DNA of 20,755 nucleotides from JAZOTK01 sp045534775 (lineage in GTDB: Bacteria > Bacillota > Clostridia > RUG12999): the NCBI GenBank assembly GCA_045534775.1, contig JAZSKI010000034.1, positions 1-20,755 of the forward strand. The letters are read 5' to 3'. Positions 1 to 7,561 of the stretch are shown here, in pieces. Numbering within the stretch: position 1 is the stretch's first letter; every line of letters starts with the position of its first letter. A program made the translations under genes and the position numbers. Under the pieces are notes generated by a model. The model was not told the origin of the DNA. It saw only the letters and a program-made list of their open reading frames with translations, and did no database searches.

Positions 1-147
1 ATGAGGAAGACAATAAAAGATGCAATCGATAACTTGGATGCTCAATGGGATTATATGACACAAAAAGAAAAACAAGCACTCATAAGAACACTTGTTAATA
101 GAGTTATTATTACTGATACAACGATAAAAGTTGAACTATTAATATGA
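1..147 (+). CDS. C-terminal end of a probable large serine recombinase (partial)
   Basis: An open frame runs from the window edge to a TGA at 145-147 and gives 48 residues. The stretch has the pattern of the extreme C-terminus of large serine recombinases: an aromatic-rich helix (QWDYMTQKEKQALIRTL), then an IDKI-like strand (VNRVIITD) and a short basic/hydrophobic tail. No catalytic domain is in view, because the N-terminal resolvase part would lie upstream of base 1. The ATG at base 1 is probably an internal methionine, not the start. The gene ends about 25 bp before sigG homology begins, which is where an integrase gene sits at the end of an integrated element. The family call rests on a short C-terminal pattern only. 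A stand-alone remnant cannot be excluded. Confidence 0.55.
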   Translation: MRKTIKDAIDNLDAQWDYMTQKEKQALIRTLVNRVIITDTTIKVELLI

Positions 148-172
148 TTTACGACTAAGTACATTCATTCCT
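148..172 (+). other. Probable element/sigG junction (attachment-site-like)
   Basis: The sigG reading frame is open only from 143, just after a TAA at 140-142, and the recombinase stop lies at 145-147. Codons at 158-172 read S-T-F-I-P and run into the conserved MIIGEIRRY. Known SigG proteins read S-T-Y-A-V-P at this point, so similarity becomes exact only from the proline onward. The crossover therefore lies close to 158-172. The other half of sigG and the matching junction are outside the window, so the core sequence cannot be defined here. Confidence 0.45.
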
Positions 173-658
173 ATGATAATTGGGGAGATTCGCAGATATT
201 TAAGGGATAACAACCCCATAAGAGTAAGCCGGTCCATTCGTGATACCGCCTATAAGGTACTACAGGTCAAAGAAAAATTAATGGCAGAAAACGGCAGAGA
301 ACCTAAGGTGGAGGAAATTGCGAAGAATATGGGGCTACCCTATGAAGATGTAGTTTTTGCTATGGACGCCATTCAGGACCCTATATCTCTCCACGAACCG
401 GTATACCACGACGGCGGCGATGCAATTTACGTTATGGATCAGGTTAAAGATACAAAAAATTCAGACGAGGTGTGGATTGAAGAAATTGCTCTCCGCCATG
501 CTATGGATAAGCTCAGCGACAGAGAAAAGAATATTCTGCAACTAAGGTTCTACCGTGGCAGAACCCAAATGGAGGTGGCGGAGGAAATAGGTATAAGCCA
601 GGCGCAGGTAAGCCGCCTGGAGAAATTCGCACTGACCCAGATGAGAAAATATATATAG
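173..658 (+). CDS. sigG: RNA polymerase sigma-G factor, 3' portion only (interrupted gene)
   Basis: The 161 residues match the C-terminal two-thirds of the late forespore sigma factor SigG. The diagnostic start is MIIGEIRRYLRDNNPIRVSR, the end of region 2.4 running into region 3. The middle has AIQDPISLHEPVYHDGGD. Region 4 has LSDREKNILQLRF and the helix-turn-helix MEVAEEIGISQAQVSRLEK (about residues 130-150). Bacillus SigG is about 260 residues and its equivalent methionine is near residue 98, so region 2 (core RNA polymerase and -10 contacts) is missing. There is no ribosome binding site in front of this ATG, so it is an internal methionine. As written the product could not act as a sigma factor. 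It could become functional only if the upstream element excised and rejoined it to a 5' half. The 3' part itself has no stop or frameshift, which suggests it is still under selection. Confidence 0.88.
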   Translation: MIIGEIRRYLRDNNPIRVSRSIRDTAYKVLQVKEKLMAENGREPKVEEIAKNMGLPYEDVVFAMDAIQDPISLHEPVYHDGGDAIYVMDQVKDTKNSDEVWIEEIALRHAMDKLSDREKNILQLRFYRGRTQMEVAEEIGISQAQVSRLEKFALTQMRKYI

Positions 659-663
659 ACAGC

Positions 664-709
664 AGGACTGCGGCTTAATTTTAAGGTTAGGTCACAGTCC
701 TTGTTCTTA
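664..709 (+). terminator. Possible intrinsic terminator after sigG
   Basis: AGGACTG at 664-670 pairs perfectly with CAGTCCT at 695-701. A small inner CTTA/TAAG pairing is possible, and a broken T-rich tail (TTGTTCTT) follows. The outer loop is large and the T tract imperfect, so this is a weak candidate, placed 6 bp after the sigG stop. Confidence 0.35.
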
Positions 710-776
710 TAAGGTCGGATAAACTAAACAGAAAGGAAGCTGATGAAGGTGAGGATAAAGTTTTTGACGGAAAGCA

Positions 777-805
777 TTGACAAGATTGACAGAAAATGAT
801 ATAAT
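777..805 (+). promoter_or_regulatory. Consensus sigma-A promoter for the ECF S-component operon
   Basis: TTGACA at 777-782 and TATAAT at 800-805 are separated by exactly 17 bp, and a TG at 797-798 gives an extended -10. A second TTGACA at 786-791 is too close to the -10 to be used. Transcription should start near 812, which leaves a leader of about 168 nt before the first start codon. Confidence 0.85.
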
Positions 806-820
806 AATTACGATACATAC

Positions 821-917
821 TATGCTTATAACGGATTAAGCATATTCTAACCCCACAAGATGTACGCTAATCAGATAAAAGCGTACGGGTCGGCTATCGT
901 AGCTTTGTGGGGTTGGG
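821..917 (+). ncRNA. Structured leader RNA: hairpin plus three-way junction, unknown class
   Basis: Hairpin P0: TATGCTTA (821-828) pairs with TAAGCATA (837-844) around an 8-nt loop. It is followed by a three-way junction. P1 is AACCCCACAA (849-858) with TTGTGGGGTT (905-914), extendable by U-G and C-G pairs to 846/917. P2 is GTACGCT (862-868) with AGCGTAC (880-886). P3 is GCTA (893-896) with TAGC (900-903). The unpaired segments GAT (859-861) and GGGTC (887-891) line the junction. The RNA lies between a strong promoter and an ECF S-component gene, a typical place for a vitamin-sensing riboswitch. I see no TPP, FMN, cobalamin, THF, preQ1, purine or ZTP signature. No U-tract follows P1, so a plain terminator is unlikely. 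If it is regulatory, control of translation is more likely. Confidence 0.55.
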
Positions 918-979
918 TAAGTATAAGTGTGTAGCAGCCTTATGTCAGAGCTGTATTATGTTGTTTGAGGTGATAGAAA

Positions 980-1525
980 ATGGACGGAAACAAAAGCTAT
1001 AAATTAGTTTTGGCGGCAATATTTTGTGCGCTTGTATTTGTGATGACACGGATAGCTATACCCACGCCACCTGTCGGTAACATTAATCTTGGTGATTGTA
1101 TGGTTATTTTATGTGCCTGCCTGCTTGGTAATTCCTACGGGATTTTTGCGGCCGCTATCGGTGCGGCACTTTGTGATTTGGCAAGCGGATATGCCATATA
1201 TGTACCGGCTACCTTCGTAATAAAGGCTTTGATGGTGGGTGTTATTCTCATTATGCAAAAACACATATTCAGGAACGGGAAATATATTTCGCTGATTATT
1301 CCTGTGGTATGTGCGGAGATAATTATGGTTGCCGGATATTTCGTTTATGAGGCGTTGGTGCTTGGCTACGGCATAGGAGCAAGTGCAAACGTACCCTTTA
1401 ATCTTATTCAGGGTGCGCTGAATATTATAGTGGCAGGGTTGTTGCTTGCTCTGCTGGAAAAAACGGGACTTATACGGAACGTAGGAGAGAAGCTTGGTAA
1501 GAAAAAAACACACAGAAGGAAATAA
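980..1525 (+). CDS. ECF transporter S component (COG4720-like)
   Basis: A 181-residue integral membrane protein, about the usual size for the substrate-binding S subunit of an energy-coupling factor vitamin importer. It has roughly five to six hydrophobic segments: about residues 8-27, 40-60, 65-85, 100-120 and 145-165. Typical S-component motifs are ALVFVMTRIAIP in helix 1, the NINLGD turn, LLGNSYGIFAAAIGAALCDL and a TFVIKALMVGVI segment. The basic tail (KKKTHRRK) is presumably cytoplasmic. The substrate cannot be read from the sequence. COG4720 relatives are linked to pyridoxine- or hydroxymethylpyrimidine-like vitamins, but that is inference. The ATG at 980 is preceded by AGGTGA (968-973) at good spacing. 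The ATPase and T subunits are not in the window, so this is probably a group II ECF system sharing a module encoded elsewhere. It is probably co-transcribed with the epimerase-like gene starting 4 bp downstream. Confidence 0.85.
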   Translation: MDGNKSYKLVLAAIFCALVFVMTRIAIPTPPVGNINLGDCMVILCACLLGNSYGIFAAAIGAALCDLASGYAIYVPATFVIKALMVGVILIMQKHIFRNGKYISLIIPVVCAEIIMVAGYFVYEALVLGYGIGASANVPFNLIQGALNIIVAGLLLALLEKTGLIRNVGEKLGKKKTHRRK

Positions 1526-1529
1526 TTTT

Positions 1530-2426
1530 ATGGTTTTAAATCAAAATTCAAGGATGTTGACGGCGGTTTGCGTAGAAACGGAAAAATTCAGAGGACTGTT
1601 TTTGCCTGAGTTTGGTTGCCGGATGGTTTCGCTGGAGGATAAGGAAAATGAATATGAGCTTTTTGCCCAGGATGCAGCGGATAAATTTATACCGCTGACC
1701 TATGACGGAGGTTATGTGGAAGCGGAGGTTTCGGGCTTTGATGATATGTTCCCGACCATAGACCCCTTTGTCGGCGGCGGGAAAGCGTATCCTTGCCATG
1801 GTGAGATGTGCAGGGTGCGCCACGAGTGGGAGATAACGGAGGATATGCTTAATACCTCTTTTGTTTCGGAGGTTTTCGGATAACAGATACGATAAAACCG
1901 TATCGGCAGGAGAAAACGGAGAAATTGTAGTTAACTATGCCATAACAAATCCGGGGAACGAGGAATTGGACTGTCTGTGGGCAGGTCGCGTGATGTTGAC
2001 GGCGGAGGAAGGGTAGTAGTTCTCTTTGAAGAAAACGCTGAGGCGGAAATTATGTTTGATGTAAATGGCGAAACAGGTACACCGGGCAGTAAAAATAAAG
2101 TTTCCAAAGAGATTTTAACCCAAAAGCCGTACAGTAGCGAGGGAGGCCGGATTAAATACTATTTTAAAGATAAAGTCAGAGAAGGAAAATGCGGATATTA
2201 TAATCCGAAAACAAGGAAAACTCTCTATCTGAAATATGATGGAGATAAGATCCCGTATCTGGGAATATGGATAAATGATGGCGGATTTAAAGGTATGTAT
2301 AACGCGGCTATAGAACCTGCGACAATCCCCTATGATTCGCCGCAAAACGCGAGAGCAAGGAATATGAGCTTTGCCATCAAACCGAAGGAAAGCTTTGAAT
2401 TTACCATTGTATTTGATATAGTGTGA
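1530..2426 (+). pseudogene. Aldose 1-epimerase (galactose mutarotase)-like gene with two compensating frameshifts
   Basis: Three reading frames together encode one mutarotase-fold sugar epimerase of about 298 residues. Frame A (1530-1880) carries GFDDMFPTID and CHGEMCRVRHEWEI, typical of the N-terminal half. Frame B (about 1876-2013) reads NRYDKTVSAGENGEIVVN and ends at TAG 2014-2016. Frame C (about 2011-2426) reads VVVLFEENAEAEIMF, then IPYLGIWINDGGFKGMYNAA and the C-terminus. Frame A shifts to B near 1875-1880, as if one base were extra. Frame B shifts to C at the GGG of 2011-2013, as if one base were missing. The net shift is zero, so the rest of the gene is in its original frame. The start at ATG 1530 has AGAAGGA at 1513-1519. 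Another ATG in frame at 1494 lies inside the preceding gene and is less likely. The family would interconvert sugar anomers. The substrate is unknown. Confidence 0.75.
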
Positions 2427-2488
2427 TAAACATAAGAAATCGGAGTTTTTAAAAATAGCGAAACGGAACGAGCCCTTTGAGCCGCCGA

Positions 2489-2518
2489 AGAGTTATTTTT
2501 TGAAGCTCTGATTTTTTT
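2489..2518 (+). terminator. Intrinsic terminator after the epimerase-like gene
   Basis: AGAGTT (2489-2494) pairs with AAGCTCT (2503-2509) with one bulged G, around an A/T-rich loop. A run of seven T residues follows at 2512-2518. It lies about 60 bp after the epimerase-like stop and before the next promoter. The rest of the gene-free stretch 2427-2788 holds A/T-rich sequence, the promoter at 2702-2730 and the hairpin at 2737-2766. I see no gene in it. Confidence 0.5.
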
Positions 2519-2701
2519 AAGCCTGCTACGATAAAAATATATTGGCAGAATGGTAATTTGTGGTAAAAACAGGAGAGAGGCAAAAGAAAAAACAGGGGTA
2601 AAAGTATTAAAAAAACGAGTCGTAAAAAACCCGTTTTTGCTTGTAAATATGCAACTTCAGGCATAACTCCCGAATTTGATATTAATCTCTTGTATTTGAT
2701 A

Positions 2702-2730
2702 TTTACACTATGGCTGAAAAGTTGTATAAT
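2702..2730 (+). promoter_or_regulatory. Sigma-A promoter of the sugar-transport operon
   Basis: TTTACA (2702-2707) and TATAAT (2725-2730) are separated by 17 bp. The expected transcription start, near 2737, coincides with the left arm of the inverted repeat at 2737-2766. No second promoter of similar quality is visible before the following genes, so the genes to 9566 probably form one transcription unit. Confidence 0.75.
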
Positions 2731-2736
2731 TAAAGT

Positions 2737-2766
2737 AGATAGTGTGTCCTTCTCGGAACACTATCT
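2737..2766 (+). promoter_or_regulatory. Inverted repeat at the transcription start (operator or 5' mRNA hairpin)
   Basis: AGATAGTGT (2737-2745) is the perfect reverse complement of ACACTATCT (2758-2766). An inner TCC/GGA pairing (2747-2749 with 2755-2757) extends the stem to 12 bp with one bulged G. It begins 6 bp after the -10 and ends before the GGAGGAG ribosome binding site. It could be a repressor operator or a 5'-terminal mRNA-stabilising hairpin. The sequence alone does not decide. Confidence 0.55.
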
Positions 2767-2788
2767 GGTCATGATCGGAGGAGAAAAA

Positions 2789-3762
2789 ATGGAAAAAACA
2801 GTTTTAAGAACTAAACAAAAAAAATAAAGGGTGGCAAAAGCCTCAAGACAAGTGCCAGTGCACTTAACAAAAAGAATTCACTTGTGCTCCTGGGCTTGTG
2901 TGTGCCGCTGATGGTTTGGCTGGTGGTATTTAACTACATTCCGATGGTAGGTGTAATTATAGCCTTTAAAAACTACAACAACCGATTGGGTATGTTCGGA
3001 AGCCCATGGGTAGGTATGAAGAATTTTGAGTATTTGTTTAAGTCGCAGGATTTCTTCAGAATAGTAAGAAACACCATCGGTTATAACATTATATTCATAA
3101 TTACGGGAGTTATATTTGCAGTCTTTGTGGCTATACTTCTCAACTCCTTGAAACGAAAAATATCCGTTAAAATTTTTCAGACGGGATATTTTCTGCCCTT
3201 CTTCATATCGTGGGTTATAGTTGCGTTTATAGTTCAGCTTCTCTTAGATGTGGACAAGGGTATTTTAAATAGTATGATAACCACCTTCGGAGGCGAGCCT
3301 GTATTCTGGTATCAGGAAAAATATCCATGGCCATTCATCTTCACAATAGCAAATCTGTGGAAGAACTTTGGTTACAGTACCATAATGTACTACGGGGCGA
3401 TAATGAATATCGACCAGGAGCTTTATGAGGCGGCTAAGATAGACGGCTGTACGGAAGGACAGCTTACCAGGTACATAACAATACCGCTATTGATGCCTAT
3501 GGCGGTAATGCTGACCATACTCAGCGTAAGCGGTATCATGCGAGGAGACTTCAGTTTGTTCTACTACGTATCAAACGACTCGGGTATGATATACGAGGTA
3601 ACGGATATTATAGATACCTATCTGTTCAGAGCCTTGCGTAAAACGGGTGACATGGGTACATCGAGTGCTGTCGGTCTGTTCCAGTCGGTAGCAGGCTTTG
3701 TGCTTGTAATGATCAGCAACAAAATTGCACATAAAGTAGACGAAAACACAGCGCTTATTTAG
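2789..3762 (+). pseudogene. LplB-type carbohydrate ABC transporter permease with a frameshift at the N-terminus
   Basis: This is the first inner-membrane permease of a sugar ABC importer. The main frame from about 2826 has six expected transmembrane segments, starting at LVLLGLCVPLMVWLVVFNYIP. It has the LplB-style FGSPWVGMKNF loop and the EAA motif EAAKIDGCTEGQ beginning at 3427, which contacts the ATPase. The natural start is ATG 2789 after GGAGGAG, but that frame ends at TAA 2825-2827, directly after eight A residues (2817-2824). With nine A residues the reading would continue as QKKIKGGKS into the main frame, giving about 324 residues, normal for the family. The lesion is therefore a single missing A in a homopolymer. 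It could be a sequencing error, a true mutation or a site of transcriptional slippage. No credible ribosome binding site precedes the first internal ATG. The gene is followed 16 bp later by the partner permease. Confidence 0.8.
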
Positions 3763-3778
3763 GACGGAGGGGAAAAAG

Positions 3779-4672
3779 GTGAAAAAGATTAAAACAGGAA
3801 AGAATCATATGGCAATAATATCAAAAAATCTTTTTATGATATTACTGCTGGTGGCAACGGTACTTCCCTTCATACTGATAATATCGGCATCCTTTTCTTC
3901 GCAGAGTGCCATAGACAACTACGGTTATCAGCTTATACCCAAGGAAGTTACCTTAGACGGCTATAAATATATAATGCAGACCTCCGATCAGATAATAAAG
4001 GCGTATGTAATAACCATATTTATCACGGCGGCGGGAACAATATTATCATTGATGATGAACGCCATGGCGGCATATCCTCTTTCAAGAAAAGATTTTCTTT
4101 ACAGAAGACAGGTGAATATGTTTGTATTTATCCCAACCATAATAAGCGGCGGTATCGTACCTACATATATCTTGATAACCAAATACCTGCACATGGCTGA
4201 TACAATATGGGTACTGTTCGTACCGGCGCTTGCCAATGTAAGCAGAATGTTTTTGCTGAGAACCTTCTTCGCAAATATCCCCGACTCGCTTATAGAGGCG
4301 GCAAAAATCGAAGGTGCGAGCGAAATGGAAATATTTTTCAAAATAGCTTTACCGCTGGTAAAAACAGGTCTTGCTACGGTAGCTATATTCCTGGTGCTTC
4401 AGTTCTGGAACGAATGGTTTACGGCGTTGCTTTATATGAACAGCAATAAATACATAACATTGCAGCTGCTCCTTAACAGAATAATGGAAAATCTGCAATT
4501 CTTAAAACGTAACCCGGATATAGGTATGGCACAGATGATGGCAATGGATATGCCGGAGACGGCGGTATCAAATGCCATGGTAATAGTAACAGCAGGTCCT
4601 ACGCTCATAGTATTCCCCTTCTTCCAGAAATATTTTGTTAAGGGTATCACGGTAGGTTCTGTAAAAGGATAA
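3779..4672 (+). CDS. LplC/YtcP-type carbohydrate ABC transporter permease
   Basis: Second permease of the importer, 297 residues, intact. It has an N-terminal membrane segment (about residues 16-35, LFMILLLVATVLPFILIISA) and about five further helices. The EAA loop is EAAKIEGASEMEIFFKIALP (about residues 171-190). The C-terminus PFFQKYFVKGITVGSVKG is characteristic of LplC/AraQ-like permeases (COG0395). The start is GTG at 3779 with GGAGG at 3766-3770. An ATG ten codons further in has no such site. It pairs with the LplB-type protein upstream. Importers of this class usually use a shared MsmX-like ATPase, which fits the absence of an ATPase gene here. The substrate is probably an oligosaccharide but cannot be specified. 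Confidence 0.9.
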   Translation: MKKIKTGKNHMAIISKNLFMILLLVATVLPFILIISASFSSQSAIDNYGYQLIPKEVTLDGYKYIMQTSDQIIKAYVITIFITAAGTILSLMMNAMAAYPLSRKDFLYRRQVNMFVFIPTIISGGIVPTYILITKYLHMADTIWVLFVPALANVSRMFLLRTFFANIPDSLIEAAKIEGASEMEIFFKIALPLVKTGLATVAIFLVLQFWNEWFTALLYMNSNKYITLQLLLNRIMENLQFLKRNPDIGMAQMMAMDMPETAVSNAMVIVTAGPTLIVFPFFQKYFVKGITVGSVKG

Positions 4673-4732
4673 ATTAATTTTGTGATAATGAATGAGAATT
4701 CATATATAAAAATTTAAAGGAGGAAAAAAGTT

Positions 4733-6186
4733 ATGAAAAAGAAAATTTTATGCGGATTGCTGGCGGCAGTAATGATGTTTACAGCAGGCTGCGGAGAAAA
4801 CACAGGAACCAAAAAAGGAGAAGTTAACATGAATGAAGAGATTGAACTTCTCTGGTATTTGCCTTGCACGCAGCATTCTGATGCTGAACGGGTATTTGCG
4901 AGGCAAATAAGATGCTTAAGGAAAAGCTTAATTTGATGGTTAACTTCAACATAGTTGAGTTTGGCAGCTATGAACAGAAAATGCAGATTGTAAACGCCGG
5001 AGGCGGCGAATATGATGTAGCATTTACATCCAACTGGCTTAACAACTACTACTTGAACGCAGAACGTGATACCTATGTGGATATAACGGAAATGCTTCCC
5101 AAATATGCACCTAATATGTATAGGGACATAGCGCCGAAATACTGGGACGGTATTAAAATTGACGGCAAAATTTACGGTGTTATAAACCAGCAGATATTTG
5201 CAAGACAGTCAGGGTTCTTGTGCCCCAAACCCTTTGTTGATGAGTTTAACATTGATATGGAAAGCATTAATGCCTTTGCGGATTTTGAACCCTATCAGCG
5301 TCAGATTATTGCAAAGTATCCCGATGCCAACCAGCTTAGTACCTTGTTTAATTCGGATTTAGCAGGCTTTGCTTCTGTTTTAGGTGATGAAACACCGGTA
5401 GTTATCCGCGTAGACAGCAATGAAATTAAGGTTGAGAACTTAATAGAAACTCCTGAATATAAGGAGGCTATAGAGCTTGCAACCCGCTGGAACAGAGACG
5501 GGCTTATTAAAAAATCTCTCCTTTCTGTTGACGAATCTCAGGGGGCAACAAAAAGAGGCGATACCATATATCGTACAATTCAGTCGCTTTCAACCTATAA
5601 ACCCGGCGTTGAAGCGGAGGACTCATTACTTCACAATGTAGAATTTGTATACCATTTAGTAGGAGAGCCTGTTCTTTCAACTAACGGTATTGCGGCAACA
5701 CTTAATGCAATACCCAACACCTCAAAGCATCCTGAAAGAGCACTTATGATGCTTGATATGGTAAATACCGATAAGGATTTGTTCAACCTGTTATACCATG
5801 GTATTGAAGGTGTTAACTATGAGAAAGTCGGTGAAAACAGAATTAAACACATAAACAGATTTGCTCCTGCGGCATATATTCTCGGAAATCAGTTCCTTGC
5901 ATATCTCTATGATGACCAGCCGGATGATGCATGGGAACAGACAAAGAAGATTAATGACGAGGCGAAGCTGTCACCGCTTTACGGCTTTGTTCCCGATACA
6001 ACCAACTGTAGCGCACAGGTTGCAAACTGTAAATCGGTTGTAGGTGAGTATAAAGGCATTCAGCAGGGCGTAGGCGATACAGAAAAGCTTTATGCAGACT
6101 TTGTTGCGAAGCTTAAATCTGCAGGTATTGACACACTTATTGCAGAACTTCAGAGACAGATAGATGAATGGGTAAAAACGAAATAA
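4733..6186 (+). pseudogene. DUF3502-type sugar-binding lipoprotein with one frameshift
   Basis: Extracellular solute-binding protein of the importer. The start at ATG 4733 has an ideal AAAGGAGG site and a lipoprotein signal (KKKILCGLLAAVMMFTAG followed by Cys20, lipobox TAGC). The first frame reads to about codon 56 and ends at a stop at 4934-4936. The remaining 424 or so residues continue in another frame from about 4900 to 6186. Inserting one G at GCGAGGC (about 4898-4904) gives the smooth reading RVFAEANKMLKEKLNLMV, so one base is missing. The restored protein is about 484 residues, the usual size. The C-terminus LYGFVPDTTNCSAQVANCKS with the following helix is the DUF3502 domain of LplA-like binding proteins. 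As written only a 67-residue lipopeptide would be made. Confidence 0.8.
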
Positions 6187-6205
6187 CTTAAGGGGATGAA
6201 ACTGC

Positions 6206-7560
6206 TTGAAATTGAGTAACTTTGCTAAACGGAAGAAAAAAACAAGCTTAATATATAAAAATGTGTTTTCTGCTATTGCGGGCATACTTGTTGTATTAAT
6301 AAGCCTTTGGATAGGTGTAACATATTATGCTATGCAAAGCGGCTCAATGGAAGCATTCTATTATTTTACGAAAAGCAATGCCATTTCGGCGTTGAATAAT
6401 GTGGATGAAATGTCAAGGCAGGTCCAATCAACTCTTGTGTCGCTGGCATTGGAGCCGGAAATAACAGAGTTTTGGTTGGACGGCCTGCCCGACAAAACCG
6501 ATATAGCCGGGGCAAAGGAGATTTTAAGCTTTGACAGCGCGGTTGAACAATATAACGGCAATATTTACATATATAACGAAAAAACCAATATGGTATTTCA
6601 AAAAAACAGCGGCGAGAATTTGCCCGCACAGGAGGTGATAGAGCTTATACCGGAGCTTCCGCAGGTGCTGGAAGGAAAGCCAGATAAAAGAGCAATTAAA
6701 AAATTTTTTATACCGGGTACGGGAATTTATGACAGCAAGCTGTTTGTCGCGTACTATCCTCATTCTTTTTCCGGCAACTGTATTATAAAACAAATTTCGG
6801 GTATGAGCTTTATCAGAAATTTTAACTCTTTAAACATATTGGAGAAGTGCAAATATGCACTTTATGACGAAAATGAAGTTTTGTACAGTAACTTCTTTAT
6901 GGAATCGGATAAATTAAAAGAATTTGAACAATCCTATAAGGGCGGGGAAAGTCTGCAGAAAGCCAAAATCGGTAAAGAAAAATGCTACTGCGCCATATTT
7001 GAAGTAAAGAGTGTACCGGACAGACTTATGGTATTTGTTCCTGAGCATAGCATATATTCAAATAAAATTTTTGACAAAACGGGCAATTTCCTGCTGGGAG
7101 TTGTTATAGTGCTGATTATAATTTTAATTATAGGCATAGTTTTATGGAAGGTAATTGCAAAATATGAAATTCATATTAGAAATATATATCTTATGAAAAA
7201 ATTTAAAATTGACAATAAAGTAGACAGACAGAGAATTTTAGAGGAAATTATAGAAAAATCCGAACAAATCGAATGGGAAACCATACCCGAGAAAGAATTT
7301 GCCGTATTTTTACATGGCAGCCTGGTTTTGACTTTACTTCAGCTTGAAAAAAACGAGAACGAGACTGAAGGGGAAGAGGATTGCAGAAAGTATTGCCTGG
7401 TCGACCAAATTAAGGATTTATTCACGAAAAGATATACGGAATGTGTTGTTCTTGAAGAAAGAATGATATGAATTATAATTTCCGCAGACGAGACGCTGAC
7501 AAAAGAATATATTGAGGAAAAGCTGGCACAGCTGAGGCAGACATCAGAAACAAGATTTGC
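6206..7560 (+). pseudogene. Two-TM membrane sensor, probably an AraC/YesS-type regulator lacking its DNA-binding domain
   Basis: The start is TTG 6206 with AGGGGA at 6191-6196. The nearby ATG at 6196 leads straight to a stop. Residues 20-42 form one membrane helix, about 43-293 an extracellular ligand-sensing region, and 294-315 a second helix. A charged cytoplasmic linker follows. This is the layout of YesS-like AraC regulators next to LplABC-type importers, which normally end in two helix-turn-helix motifs (total about 750 residues). Here the frame stops at TGA 7469-7471 after 421 residues. The same frame then continues recognisably (IIISADETLTKEYIEEKLAQ) to about 7560, where it runs into a different protein. 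The DNA-binding domain is absent. The family assignment is inferred from architecture and neighbours. A histidine kinase of similar layout is the main alternative. Confidence 0.6.
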
Positions 7561-7561
7561 G

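Noticed and set aside
777..979. Known riboswitch class in the leader
   Set aside because: No conserved core of TPP, FMN, cobalamin, THF, preQ1, purine, ZTP or glycine riboswitches can be matched by eye, so it is reported only as an unknown structured leader.
2611..2638. AAAAACG/CGTTTTT inverted repeat as a terminator
   Set aside because: The stem is almost all A-T with a 14-nt loop. It could pair by chance in this A/T-rich stretch, and the better hairpin at 2489-2518 already ends the previous unit.
2449..2664. Minus-strand reading frame of 71 codons
   Set aside because: It lies in an intergenic A/T-rich stretch with low-complexity hydrophobic sequence and has no ribosome binding site or neighbouring gene.
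2850..2865. AAGTGC/GCACTT inverted repeat as an operator
   Set aside because: It lies inside the restored coding sequence of the LplB-type permease and is only 6 bp, so it is most likely incidental.
4690..4708. Small hairpin ATGAAT/ATTCAT before the binding-protein gene
   Set aside because: Six A/T-rich pairs without a U-tract are too weak to call a terminator or operator.
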